Of a stretch of 64,000 nucleotides of DNA, positions 11,432 through 21,032 are shown in pieces. Below the pieces are notes generated by a model, which saw nothing but the letters and a program-made list of their open reading frames with translations, had not been told where the DNA came from and did no database searches. The stretch is taken from assembly GCA_024867545.1 (NCBI GenBank), contig JANFNE010000063.1, forward strand, positions 62,001 through 126,000. Direction: 5' to 3'. Origin of the DNA: Phytopythium helicoides (taxonomy: Eukaryota > Oomycota > Peronosporomycetes > Pythiales > Pythiaceae). A program made the position numbers and the translations under genes. Each line of letters opens with the position of its first letter. Within the stretch, counting starts at the first letter, position 1.

Positions 11432-12511
11432 TTACGCGCACTTGATGTTGCTGGGCTGACCGCTGCAGCTTCCGACCTTGCCCGAGACCGTGATGCCCGA
11501 GAAAGTCCAGCCAGACGACACGGCCGGGTTGGCCTTGATATCGTAGACGTTGGTGGCCGTGCCCGAGAGTCCATCAATGATGATACCCGTGATGCCAACT
11601 TTGCTGGTGGCCGATCCCGTGTAGCCGCCTTGGGACTTGCTGTAGTCCGAGTGGATGACGATGGCGTTCTGGACGTTCATGAGCGTGTTGCTCGTGTAGT
11701 GTGCGTTGTTGACGAGACCCTCCATACCGACGATGGTCTTGATGCGGATGCCGTTGACGCTGTTGATGATATGATTGTTGGTGACCGTGAGGCCATTGAC
11801 GGTGTCGGACGCGTCGGTGGTCGCACCACCGATGGAGCCGATGGAGATACCGTGGCCACCGCTGCACGTGTTGCCCTCAAAGATGGTGTTGGTGCTCGAC
11901 TGCATGGCGAGGCAGTCGTCCTGGTTGAAGATCTTGTTGCCGGAGATGGTGACATGGTCATTGCCGCTGAGGTCGAAGCCGTCGGTGTTCTTGGCGAGTC
12001 CGTTGCCAGCACTCGAGTCGAGCGTGAGTCCACTTAGCGTCGTGAGCGTGGAGTCGAGGATGCTGAAGGTGCGGAACGGCGAGTTCTTGAGCGTGAACCC
12101 CGAGAGGTTGGAGTTGGAGACACCTTGGAGACGGAAGAAGACGGGACGCTTGATGGACGTGCCCTGCTTCCAGTACCAGGCACCCTGTCCGTCGAGGGTG
12201 CCGGTGCCCGTGACCGTGAGGCTGGAACCCGAGAGCAGCACAAGCGGGCCAGGCCACAGAGCCGTACCAAAGGTGGTGGTTCCCTGAAAAGTGATGGTGG
12301 CACCAGGCTTGGTTTTACTCAGGTCAAGCTTGATACCCCCGGGGACATTCAGCGAGTCGATGACGACGGCTTTGCAGGACGAGATGTCGGTACCGTCCTT
12401 GTAAGTACCCGTGAGGGTGCATCCGGCCTCGGCCTCTTCGCGGAGCATGGGATTGGCGAACGCGTTGAGCGCGAGAATGGCGGCGAGCAGCGAGACGAGT
12501 CCGATCTTCAT
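11432..12511 (-). CDS. Secreted endopolygalacturonase, GH28 (palindrome 1, left copy)
   Basis: A single exon encodes 359 aa. The start at 12511 is chosen because it opens with a signal peptide (MKIGLVSLLAAILALNAFA) and lies about 100 bp downstream of a transcription-start motif; an in-frame ATG at 12640 would be upstream of that motif. GH28 hallmarks are NTDGFD (175-180), QDDC (197-200), GGHGISIGSIGG (about 218-229) and NGIRIK (253-258). The presumed catalytic acids D177, D198 and D199, plus H220 and RIK, are all present. Product role: cleavage of polygalacturonic acid in plant walls. Its first half differs from the right copy at many sites (CKAVVIDSL, GTALWPGPLVL, GSSLTVTG), while its second half is almost the same. 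Confidence 0.93.
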   Translation of the reverse strand: MKIGLVSLLAAILALNAFANPMLREEAEAGCTLTGTYKDGTDISSCKAVVIDSLNVPGGIKLDLSKTKPGATITFQGTTTFGTALWPGPLVLLSGSSLTVTGTGTLDGQGAWYWKQGTSIKRPVFFRLQGVSNSNLSGFTLKNSPFRTFSILDSTLTTLSGLTLDSSAGNGLAKNTDGFDLSGNDHVTISGNKIFNQDDCLAMQSSTNTIFEGNTCSGGHGISIGSIGGATTDASDTVNGLTVTNNHIINSVNGIRIKTIVGMEGLVNNAHYTSNTLMNVQNAIVIHSDYSKSQGGYTGSATSKVGITGIIIDGLSGTATNVYDIKANPAVSSGWTFSGITVSGKVGSCSGQPSNIKCA

Positions 12512-12606
12512 GGTGATATTGGTGCTGGAAGGAGTACCGGTGTCTGGAGAGGCTGGAGAGGAGACTGGTGGTGGGCTAGTTGACTGGGACTTGCCTGGTA
12601 GGTCGC

Positions 12607-12622
12607 GAAATGTGGAATGAGG
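12607..12622 (-). promoter_or_regulatory. Oomycete transcription-start (Inr-like) motif
   Basis: On the gene strand this reads CCTCATTCCACATTTC, matching 14 of 16 positions of the oomycete consensus GCTCATTYYNCAWTTT. It lies about 100 bp before the chosen ATG at 12511. Confidence 0.7.
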
Positions 12623-12964
12623 TTGGAGGTGCGGATCCATGGTTGGTTGGGGCGTTGGAGAATAGTATATGCTGACAGGATAGCCTTGTGATCATCTGTA
12701 GTGACGTATACAGCATCTTACATTGCATCGGTCAATGCCGTCCGGCACTGTGATGATATCCAAGGATACGTGCATCCATGCACCAGCTCTTCGATTTGAG
12801 AACGAGTCTTGCAATTCGCGAAGGATAGGGTTTTGACCGATTACTGCAGCTCTGGGTCTGTGGTCGATGAGTTTGTTTACACGTGAGCGAGTCTCTGGTG
12901 TCACATGAGCGGTGTGTCCGTTCGCGTAGCAACGCGCAGCAAGCTGAGCCCAGCCTGCTTTGCC

Positions 12965-13000
12965 GTTCGTCAAAGCCAGAAATGCCACTGCGATGGGAAG
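12965..13000. promoter_or_regulatory. Conserved upstream block of GH28 promoters (pair 1, left)
   Basis: The segment starts GTTCGTCAAAGCCA and ends CTGCGATGGGAAG. A near-identical block sits 428-454 bp upstream of the ATG in all three palindromes (32941-32976 and 52001-52036), although the surrounding sequence differs between pairs. It is a candidate regulatory site; no known factor was matched. Confidence 0.45.
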
Positions 13001-13083
13001 CTTCGTACATTCCAGACGCTGAATCCAACCGAGCGAGAATCGTGGGCCGTGGTTCATGGCTTGGATCATTTTGATCTAGTTGG

Positions 13084-13871
13084 AGAATATTTAGATTGGC
13101 AAGAGCACTAAACACTCTAGCTGCCTTTACCAAGACCACCACTCGAAATCTTGTAACTACAGAGTTTCTGTTTTTACAAGCTTCCCGAGGAGAATGGCAC
13201 TAGTCACGTCGCCGTTCTTTAGAAAATATCCTTGGGTTCCATTGGAATGAGCAAACAGAGTCTTGTATTGCTCTGAAAAGGCCGCAGCTTGCTGTGCGGC
13301 ATATCTTCAACATAGAGACGAGGTCTGCAAAAATGAGCAGCAACAGAAAAAACTCGACCAGATGCAGTCACTTCTGTCACGAGAGTAATCGAGCAATTCA
13401 CCGAGGAAAGTGTTGACGCCTTGTGATCACCGAGCTCCAGAATGATCCTTAACAACTTGGTGAGGATGTGATCTTCTCAATCTAGCTGGATTTCTAGGAA
13501 CATGATTGGTGTTTGTATGGAGTCGACAGACCCCTGAAGCTGTGTACTCCATCGACTATTTGTCGATCGCAACAAATTGGCCACATCACTAGGCTGCTGA
13601 ACTACTCGGTGACCCGGCTAATCCCGCCATTACATGGACGACCAGCAAATCTCGATCACATGTACAGACGGATCGCAGTGCAAGAGTTGCAAGAGTTGCG
13701 CAATCCGTCACAGCATGACAGTGAGTGATGCCAGGACAGCCTATCTCGGCGTTATCATCAGCTATTTGTCTGTCTCGAGCAGGTACCGGTTTTGTGATCT
13801 CCGCTTGTACAGTACATCATTCTTTGTGGCGCTCATGAAGGCAAAACGGGCATTACCCATCTGAAGATCCA
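13084..13871. other. Palindrome 1 spacer (788 bp)
   Basis: Unique DNA between the arms. No convincing gene is present. The right edge, read on the minus strand, contains GATCTTCAGATGGGTAA. This matches sequence at the same place upstream of the pair 3 left gene (near 52095) and resembles pair 2, so the right edge appears to be native promoter-side sequence. Confidence 0.7.
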
Positions 13872-13954
13872 CCAACTAGATCAAAATGATCCAAGCCATG
13901 AACCACGGCCCACGATTCTCGCTCGGTTGGATTCAGCGTCTGGAATGTACGAAG

Positions 13955-13990
13955 CTTCCCATCGCAGTGGCATTTCTGGCTTTGACGAAC
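13955..13990. promoter_or_regulatory. Conserved upstream block of GH28 promoters (pair 1, right)
   Basis: Mirror copy of the block at 12965-13000, about 455-490 bp upstream of the ATG at 14444. One C/T difference from the left arm lies just outside the block. Confidence 0.45.
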
Positions 13991-14332
13991 GGCAAAACAG
14001 GCTGGGCTCAGCTTGCTGCGCGTTGCTACGCGAACGGACACACCGCTCATGTGACACCAGAGACTCGCTCACGTGTAAACAAACTCATCGACCACAGACC
14101 CAGAGCTGCAGTAATCGGTCAAAACCCTATCCTTCGCGAATTGCAAGACTCGTTCTCAAATCGAAGAGCTGGTGCATGGATGCACGTATCCTTGGATATC
14201 ATCACAGTGCCGGACGGCATTGACCGATGCAATGTAAGATGCTGTATACGTCACTACAGATGATCACAAGGCTATCCTGTCAGCATATACTATTCTCCAA
14301 CGCCCCAACCAACCATGGATCCGCACCTCCAA

Positions 14333-14348
14333 CCTCATTCCACATTTC
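14333..14348 (+). promoter_or_regulatory. Oomycete transcription-start (Inr-like) motif
   Basis: CCTCATTCCACATTTC matches 14 of 16 positions of GCTCATTYYNCAWTTT. It is followed by GCGACC and lies about 100 bp before the ATG at 14444. It also lies downstream of the in-frame ATG at 14315, which argues against that longer start. Confidence 0.7.
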
Positions 14349-14443
14349 GCGACCTACCAGGCAAGTCCCAGTCAACTAGCCCACCACCAGTCTCCTCTCC
14401 AGCCTCTCCAGACACCGGTACTCCTTCCAGCACCAATATCACC

Positions 14444-15523
14444 ATGAAGATCGGACTCGTCTCGCTGCTCGCCGCCATTCTCGCGCTCACCGCGTCCGCC
14501 AACCCCATGCTCCGCGAAGAGGCCGAGGCCGGATGCACCCTCACGGGTACTTACAAGGACGGTACCGACGTCTCGTCCTGTAGTGCCATCGTCATCGACT
14601 CGCTGAACGTCCCCGGCGGTATCAAGCTTGATCTGACCAAAGTCAAGTCGGGTGCCTCCATCACCTTCCAGGGAACCACCACCTTTGGTACGGCTCTGTG
14701 GGATGGCCCGCTTGTGCTGCTCTCGGGTTCCAACCTCAAGGTCACGGGCACTGGCACCCTCGACGGACAGGGTGCCTGGTACTGGAACAAGGGCACATCC
14801 ATCAAGCGTCCCGTCTTCTTCCGTCTCCAAGGTGTCTCCAACTCCAACCTCTCGGGGTTCACGCTCAAGAACTCGCCGTTCCGCACCTTCAGCATCCTCA
14901 GCTCCACATCCACGACGCTAAGTGGACTCACGCTCGACTCGAGTGCTGGCAACGGACTCGCCAAGAACACCGACGGCTTCGACCTCAGCCACAATGACCA
15001 TGTCACCATCTCCGGCAACAAGATCCTCAACCAGGACGACTGTCTCGCCATGCAGTCGAGCACCAACACCATCTTCGAGGGCAACACGTGCAGCGGTGGC
15101 CACGGTATCTCCATCGGCTCCATCGGTGGTGCGACCACCGACGCGTCCGACACCGTCAATGGCCTCACGGTCACCAACAATCATATCATCAACAGCGTCA
15201 ACGGCATCCGCATCAAGACCATCGTCGGTATGGAGGGTCTCGTCAACAACGCACACTACACGAGCAACACGCTCATGAACGTCCAGAACGCCATCGTCAT
15301 CCACTCGGACTACAGCAAGTCCCAAGGCGGCTACACGGGATCGGCCACCAGCAAAGTTGGCATCACGGGTATCATCATTGATGGACTCTCGGGCACGGCC
15401 ACCAACGTCTACGATATCAAGGCCAACCCGGCCGTGTCGTCTGGCTGGACTTTCTCGGGCATCACGGTCTCGGGCAAGGTCGGAAGCTGCAGCGGTCAGC
15501 CCAGCAACATCAAGTGCGCGTAA
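14444..15523 (+). CDS. Secreted endopolygalacturonase, GH28 (palindrome 1, right copy)
   Basis: A single exon encodes 359 aa with signal peptide MKIGLVSLLAAILALTASA and the same GH28 residues as its partner (NTDGFD, QDDC, GGHG, RIK). The gene is a mosaic. From about 14490 to 14910 it is almost identical to the palindrome 2 genes (only GTC for ATC near 14570 was noticed) and differs from its own mirror copy. From about 14915 onward it mostly returns to the sequence of the mirror copy, with a second small patch of differences at about 14985-15080. This fits gene conversion from a palindrome-2-type donor. Product role: secreted pectin degradation. Confidence 0.93.
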   Translation: MKIGLVSLLAAILALTASANPMLREEAEAGCTLTGTYKDGTDVSSCSAIVIDSLNVPGGIKLDLTKVKSGASITFQGTTTFGTALWDGPLVLLSGSNLKVTGTGTLDGQGAWYWNKGTSIKRPVFFRLQGVSNSNLSGFTLKNSPFRTFSILSSTSTTLSGLTLDSSAGNGLAKNTDGFDLSHNDHVTISGNKILNQDDCLAMQSSTNTIFEGNTCSGGHGISIGSIGGATTDASDTVNGLTVTNNHIINSVNGIRIKTIVGMEGLVNNAHYTSNTLMNVQNAIVIHSDYSKSQGGYTGSATSKVGITGIIIDGLSGTATNVYDIKANPAVSSGWTFSGITVSGKVGSCSGQPSNIKCA

Positions 15524-15864
15524 GCTGGCAGTTGCCGCTTGGTGTATACATGCCTCAGTGACTGAATGCACAGATGTTGAAGTCAAGCTCTGGCGAGGTG
15601 GAGGTGTGTCCGTCGGGTCATGTCGAGGAGTGCTGATAACGTCTGGCTGGAGTGGGTTTGCATGTGGTGAAGCATAAGAGGTTGTGCGGGATCTACGTAC
15701 GAGTTGAAGTAGAGAGCCAACACCAATAGAATTGTTGCTTCACCTTTTTTAAGCAGTAGTTGTCATTCGACCAACTTCTGTTTGTGACCCTAGAGTGTAT
15801 TCAGGGCGCACAGCGCTAGATCACCTAGGAATTCACGTTAACAGCGCTCCAGTTTAGGTGTACT

Positions 15865-16195
15865 TTCCTTAGCGAGGCTTCCTTCCAGCAATGAAGAGTT
15901 TGAAGAAACTCAAGTACACTCCTTTTGATGGGCTGATCAGCATTGATGAGTTTCGTTGCTTGGAAGAACTGTGCTGTCTGGAAACAATTCTACTACCACT
16001 GGTGCCACTGATAGTGTGCCAAATATTTTCCGCTTATCTGTTTGAAAATGTTTGCAACGTCTGACCGAGGCACTTTATGCTGCAATGGATTCATCGGCGA
16101 ATGCAATTTGACACGCTCGATGTTCGTGAGGCATCCTATACGGTGGACTCCTCCAGCAGAATACCTGCTACCAAATAGAGCAACGAAACTTCCCA
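15865..16195 (+). pseudogene. Remnant of an oomycete LRR-type gene (right arm copy)
   Basis: Mirror of 10760-11090, read here on the plus strand. The same stops and frameshift occur, so the gene was already broken before the arms were duplicated or last homogenised. One T/C difference from the left arm was seen near 16003. Confidence 0.5.
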
Positions 16196-17064
16196 TAGCA
16201 ACTACCTGAGAGATTTTTGTCAAGTTTCAATGGACAGCTTGTGCAGATCAGGCTCTTCAACCTGGTGATGTCGAGACTAGACCATTACGAGAGACAACAG
16301 ATGACTGCAATGACGTTCAGTATCGTCAGTGCACACCGCCCGTAGGAGTTAGCAGAATGTGCTACAGTTCTCGCCTGGTCAAGTACACAAGAGATGCACC
16401 GACATATGAATATGTAGGAGTTGTGGGAGATCCTTGCGACTCAATTTTTTGAAGGTGCAAGACATAATCTAGATTGAGAAGTACTATTCTTGATTTGGAG
16501 AAGCTCCGTGGAATGAGTAATTTGCAACAGGTCTCTCACCGTTACATACCGATATTGAGCTGCATAATACACAAATAAAGATTCTGCTCGAGTCGACGAC
16601 TTTGAACTCGTTCGGCTGATAAAAGTCCTCATTTTGATTGAGGTCACTTGGTTTTCGGCCCCCCTATAGCGACTGACAAGCAATCTGCACTCCGATGCTG
16701 TAGGATTGGAGCGCCACTGAAAAAACTTAGCTCGGAGATCCATATACCTACCAGATAATACAAGCTGGTGACGATCTCTCTGTGGCGGCCATCCCGATCG
16801 TAAGCGACAATACTATTATGGTGATATGAACATCACTGTCCATTGAACGAGCAGGAGAATGGATGGATGGTGTGCGAATTGCAGCCGCTAGAAAGTAGGT
16901 GAAATGTTCGGTTAGTCGTCTACCAACGCGACTGGTTTGTCTGAGTGAAAACATCTTTATGCAAGCTTTGCCTTAGGAACCTCGTGGGCTGTCACGCACT
17001 CAACGACCTATACCAGCAAGTGAATACGTTCTCTGACATAAAACAGAAGTTAGCGTAGACGTTG

Positions 17065-17641
17065 TCATAGTTGCCACACCACCTCGACGTACTTGAGCTT
17101 GTCGAGGTCCTCCATCGCGCTGGCGACGACGCGAAGTCGCACCTGCCAGAACTCGGGTGTAGATATATCTATCAACAAATACCATTGAGCCACCATCTAC
17201 GACCACAACATCCTACAAGCACCACAGAAAAAAAAAAACTCTACCTACCTTCTCGGTCCGCAGCTTTCTGGCGCTGCAGCGAAAAGCCCAGCGCCGCTGC
17301 AACATCCGTCGGCGGCAGCAAGTTGCTGCCCTTGGTAGCTCTGCTCTCTTGCCCGCCGCTTCTAGCTGCTTCTGCCTTGTCCGTCGCCATTGGCAGCCGC
17401 CTCGCGGAGCTCCCAGCCCCCTTGGCCCTACCCTTGTCCCTCGCCTCGCTTTGCCTCCAGGAAGCCGAGAAAGGCCGCGCGCTCGTCGCCGCCGCCAGGA
17501 CCCGCGGCCTGCAGTCGCAACACATGAACCGAATTGTTAACCGCCACCACTCGCAGCAGCCGCAGGAGGCGGAGGCCTCGACCTTTTGCGGGCGGGAGCA
17601 GCGGCGTTGCCGTCGTCTCGCGGCCGCTTGTCGCCCGCCAT
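17065..17641 (-). CDS. Small uncharacterised protein, exon model incomplete
   Basis: The first exon starts at 17641 with MAGDKRPRDDGNAAAPARKR, which looks like a basic nuclear-type N-terminus. A following exon ends at 17249 and reads LLPPTDVAAALGFSLQRQKA. It is joined by a clear intron (GTAGGTAG, T-rich, CTGGCAG) to the last exon 17142-17065, VRLRVVASAMEDLDKLKYVE. The first join could not be resolved: donors after SGGG are all phase 1, while the next open stretches need another phase. No domain was recognised. The palindrome 1 edge at 17298 cuts this gene, and its last exons are repeated at 9657-9890. Confidence 0.5.
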
Positions 17642-18125
17642 GTTGCGACTTTCAAAATGGGCGAACGTTTGAAATTTGAAATGCGTGTGTGCCACATGAG
17701 TGAGGAGACCGTGAATGCGCAGCGTGAAGGTGGCGGCGGCTCCTTCAGTTCCCAAGTTGCGTCGTTGGCGGCAGGCGAGTGAGAGAAGCAGAAGATTGTG
17801 GGCAGATGGTGCTGGCGGCCGCGTGGCAGGTGATGGAAGCGAGTTTTCAGAAAGTGGCGAGGGTTTTTTGGACTCAACATGAGACTTTCCGTGTTTGGCT
17901 GCGAAGAACTACCAGCTCGCGATCCAGAAGGCCCCGCTGCGGTGAGGAACGAGCGATACGAAGGACGAGTTGGCGTAGCTGGAGGGAGAGTGACGGATGT
18001 TGCTATGATGGTGAGCCAGGACCAAGGCGCTGACGTCGGCGGCGGTGGCAGCACTCGGAGAAGTCCTCGGTGCGAGTTTTGATTCAATATCAAGCATCGA
18101 CGCACGGAGCAGCAAGCTGACGGAG

Positions 18126-18948
18126 ATGCTGAGGATGCAGGTCACTTCCTCAAGCACAAGACGCTGCGGGTGGGAACTCCCTTCAGCCCTCTCCTTCGAG
18201 TCCGAAGCATCGATTGAGCTTGCTTCTGACGTTGACGAACGACCGCCGTTTCGCCTGCAGGGCTTGTCGCCGCGCCAAGTGCTCGCCTTCTTCCTCTTTG
18301 GGTGAGCGTGTATGCTGGATAGAAAGAGAGTTTCCCTTGCATGAGCTAACTTTTCAACAGTGGAGCGGTGACCGGTCCCCTCCTCCACTACTGGTACGGC
18401 TACCTCGAGACTCAGCGCTGGACCAAGAGCAAACTGGTGGGTTTGACCTTGTAGATCTCAGCTCAAGGGAACGATGTTCTCAGCCCTTGTTGTGATACAG
18501 ACGCCCAACAAGAAGCTGCTGGTTGACCGCCTGGTGTTCACACCGCCGCTCACGGCGCTTACGATCTTTTCGGTAATGTTTGACACCTTTGTGAGTTGCT
18601 GCAGCTCCCATCTCGCCTCTGACGAGATTTCTGTCAACAGCTCGGCGTGCTGCGTGGCTCGAGCATCAAGGCGTCGCGCGAGAACTTGTCGCGAGTGTAC
18701 GTCGGCGCGCTGCTCATGAACTGGCGCGTGTGGACCGTCACGCAGTGGCTGTCCTTCCACTACGTCCCTCCGCATCTCCGCGTGCTCTGGGGTGCGTTGC
18801 CAACCTCTCCCTATTATACTTTGACAACTGCCTCGCTGCAAAGCCAAGCTAGCAGACTGACTGACTTCAACATGCAAAATGCCTTCAACCACCAGGGAAC
18901 TGCGTGGCGCTGTGGTGGAATGCGTACCTGTCACTCACGCAAAACTAG
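18126..18948 (+). CDS. Mpv17/PMP22-family membrane protein
   Basis: Five exons are deduced: 18126-18301, 18361-18436, 18501-18590, 18641-18791 and 18896-18948. All are GT...AG and in frame, giving 181 aa. Family marks in order are FFLFGGAVTGPLLHYWYGYL, then KLLVDRLVFTPPL, a hydrophobic helix, NWRVWTVTQWLSFHYVPPH and the C-terminal NCVALWWNAYLSL. Mpv17/PMP22 proteins are four-helix proteins of the inner mitochondrial or peroxisomal membrane. The first 45 residues are not family-like, and the true start may lie in an upstream exon. The gene is divergent from the one at 17065-17641; the 484 bp between them should hold both promoters. Confidence 0.85.
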
Positions 18949-19341
18949 CGATGCTGCCAGCTCCTCGCTCGAGATTGAAGGTCTCCAAGTCGCTTTTTCC
19001 CAGTATCGCGAGCGAGAAACACGCACATCTGTCGTTCATGATGGGAAAACCACCACCACCTCGCAGCGGGTTCATACTCGCGAATGTTCTGCTGGCCGTG
19101 CGCTCTCGCCCTTTTTCACATTCAGCGTACCGTTTCAGCTTGTCCGCTCGCAGGTCCTTCACCATCCAATACATCTAGTCTCCACTATATCCACACGTAT
19201 CCATCCCATTTCAAGGGTTTTTATATCTCGCAATGTATCCCCCTCACAGAGGCTCGAGGCCGACCACCACTCTCTTTCGCCGCCTTCTTTCGGCGCCACC
19301 AGGCACTGCAGGCACTTTGGCTCCCGCGGCCTCGGGATCGC
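18949..19341. other. Intergenic
   Basis: About 390 bp between the Mpv17-like gene and the LRR gene. It presumably holds the promoter of the downstream gene. No clear start motif or RNA was recognised. Confidence 0.4.
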
Positions 19342-20756
19342 ATGGATCGCCAAGCTGCCGCCCCGCTCGCCGCTGGTGGCGATGACGCGCCGCCGTCGCT
19401 AGTGGCGCTGTGCCTGGCGCGACTGGCGCGCGGCGCTCCGCAGCGCGTGCTGCTCTGCCTGCTGCGGCGGCTGCCGGAGGAGCTGGTGCTGAGTCTGCTG
19501 GCGCAGATGGTGGCGTCGCGCACCGTCACGGACGACCGGCTGGCCGCCTTCTTCACGATCGCGCGCCGCGTGCTGAGCCTCTCGGGCTGCTGCGCCATTC
19601 GCAACTCGGTGCTGCGCCAGATCCCGTTCCGCTGCCCCGAGCTGGTGCGTGTGCGCTTTTTGATGGAGGTGTGAGGAGGTGGAGGCGGCTGACGATGGTT
19701 GTGGTGGTGGTGCTGGGGGGATTTTTGCAGCGATGCCTCGACCTGTCCAACTGCGCGCAGGTGACCAACTCGGTGGTGCGCGCAGTGCTGCAGGGCTGCT
19801 CCAGCCTGCAGACGCTGCGTCTGGACGGATGCAGACACATCACGGACGCCGCGTTCCAGCCCGACCACTCGCCGTTCTACCCGCTGCGCGCGTGCACCTC
19901 GCTGCAGGTCGTGAGCTTCGCGCGCTGCTCGCAGCTCACCAAGAGCCTCGTGGTGTTCCTCATCAAGGCGTGCCGCTCGCTGACAGACATCAACTTCAGC
20001 CGCTGCAAGGTGCGTACGATGGAGAACGCGAGGCTATTGCGCGCGAACTAACGAGTCTATGTCCTCCCCCTTCGCTAGCGCATCAACGACGACGCCATCC
20101 ACCTGCTCGTGCACTCGGCGACGTCGCTCGAGCGACTGAACCTGTCGTTTGTGGACTCGATCTCGGACGCGGCGTTCACCACCGAGCCGTCGGACCAGCG
20201 CAACGGATTCCTCGCCATGGGCCGCGCGCTCCGCCACCTGGACTTGACGCAGTCGTCCGTGAGCGATGTGACGCTCATGGCTCTCGCGCAGCACTGTCGC
20301 CGCCTCGAGAGCATCAAGCTCGGCAGCTGCAGCAACATCACAGACGCCGGCGTCGAGGCGCTCGTGCGCTCGTGCGTGAACCTGCGGGAGCTGGACCTGA
20401 CCAACTGTGCGGCGCTCACGGACCGCGGGGCTCGAGCCATCGGCGACTTCGGCCTCCGCCTGGAGCGGCTGGACCTCTCGTGGTGCCTTAGCCTCACGGA
20501 CAAGGCCGCCGTGGACCTGGCGCGCGGCTGCGAGCGCCTGCTGGAGCTGCGCCTCGTGTGGTGCACGCAGCTCACGGACGCGACCGTCGACGCATTCGCC
20601 GCCGCCATCGCCCACCGCCGCAGCGAGGACGCGTCGAGCGAGCACAAGGCCCCCAGCCGACGCGTGCGGCTGTGCGTGGCTGGCTGCAAGGGCGTGACGG
20701 CTGCCAGAGCCGACGCCGCGCGAGCCCAGGGCCTGGACGTCGAGGTGGCCGCATAG
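19342..20756 (+). CDS. Leucine-rich repeat protein, AMN1/F-box-LRR type
   Basis: Three exons are deduced: 19342-19644, 19731-20009 and 20079-20756, all GT...AG and phase 0, giving 419 aa. After an N-terminal helical region, at least eight cysteine-containing LRRs follow. Examples are RCLDLSNCAQVTNSVV, SLQTLRLDGCRHITDAA, LESIKLGSCSNITDAGV, LRELDLTNCAALTDRG and LERLDLSWCLSLTDKA. This repeat type is found in AMN1 and in substrate-recognition subunits of SCF ubiquitin ligases. A canonical F-box was not seen in the first 100 residues, so membership of an SCF complex is uncertain. Confidence 0.85.
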
Positions 20757-21032
20757 ATCTCCTCTCCCCCCTTCATATTTATTGCCGTGTCGTGCAAATA
20801 CACTAGAGCGCACGTGCGCGCGAGCTAGACTGGCGTCTTGGTGATCCATCATGTCATGGAGCTCTTCATCTTGGTCGCTTGAAGTGAAGCAGCGAACACT
20901 GTTTCATCCAATCGCAGCTTGAATACCATCTTTTCACCCAATCACAACGCTTTTACAAATTATTGACCAATCATACGGAGGTACCTGCCGCCGCCTCTAC
21001 GGCGACGTGGCATTCCGCAGGAAGCTGGCGAG
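20757..21032. other. Intergenic
   Basis: About 275 bp between two genes in the same direction. CCAAT-like ATTGG/CCAAT words recur (CCAATC at 20908, 20939 and 20967), compatible with a promoter for the ERGIC-like gene. Confidence 0.4.

Larger units (their letters stand above)
9657..13083 (+). repeat. Palindrome 1, left arm (3,427 bp)
   Basis: This is the reverse complement of 13872-17298, and paired positions always sum to 26955, so there is no net length change along the arm. Homology starts at AGCGGCGCTGGG on the outer side and stops at GATCTAGTTGG on the inner side. Outside the GH28 gene only isolated base changes were noticed, for example near 10950 and 12960. The arm carries a GH28 gene, its promoter, an LRR-type remnant and a copy of the last exons of the gene at 17065-17641. 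Confidence 0.95.
13872..17298 (-). repeat. Palindrome 1, right arm (3,427 bp)
   Basis: Inverted partner of 9657-13083. Its outer edge falls inside an exon of the gene at 17065-17641, and its inner edge continues into sequence shared with the other GH28 promoters. Both edges are therefore in native context, which makes this arm the likely source copy. Confidence 0.95.

Noticed and set aside
13886..14263. 125-codon frame in the GH28 upstream region
   Set aside because: The equivalent region of pairs 2 and 3 has stops and shifts in this frame, so conservation is at the DNA level rather than as a protein.
19679..20491. 270-codon frame overlapping the LRR gene
   Set aside because: Another frame of the same strand. 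The LRR reading has regular repeats and clean splice sites, while this one does not.
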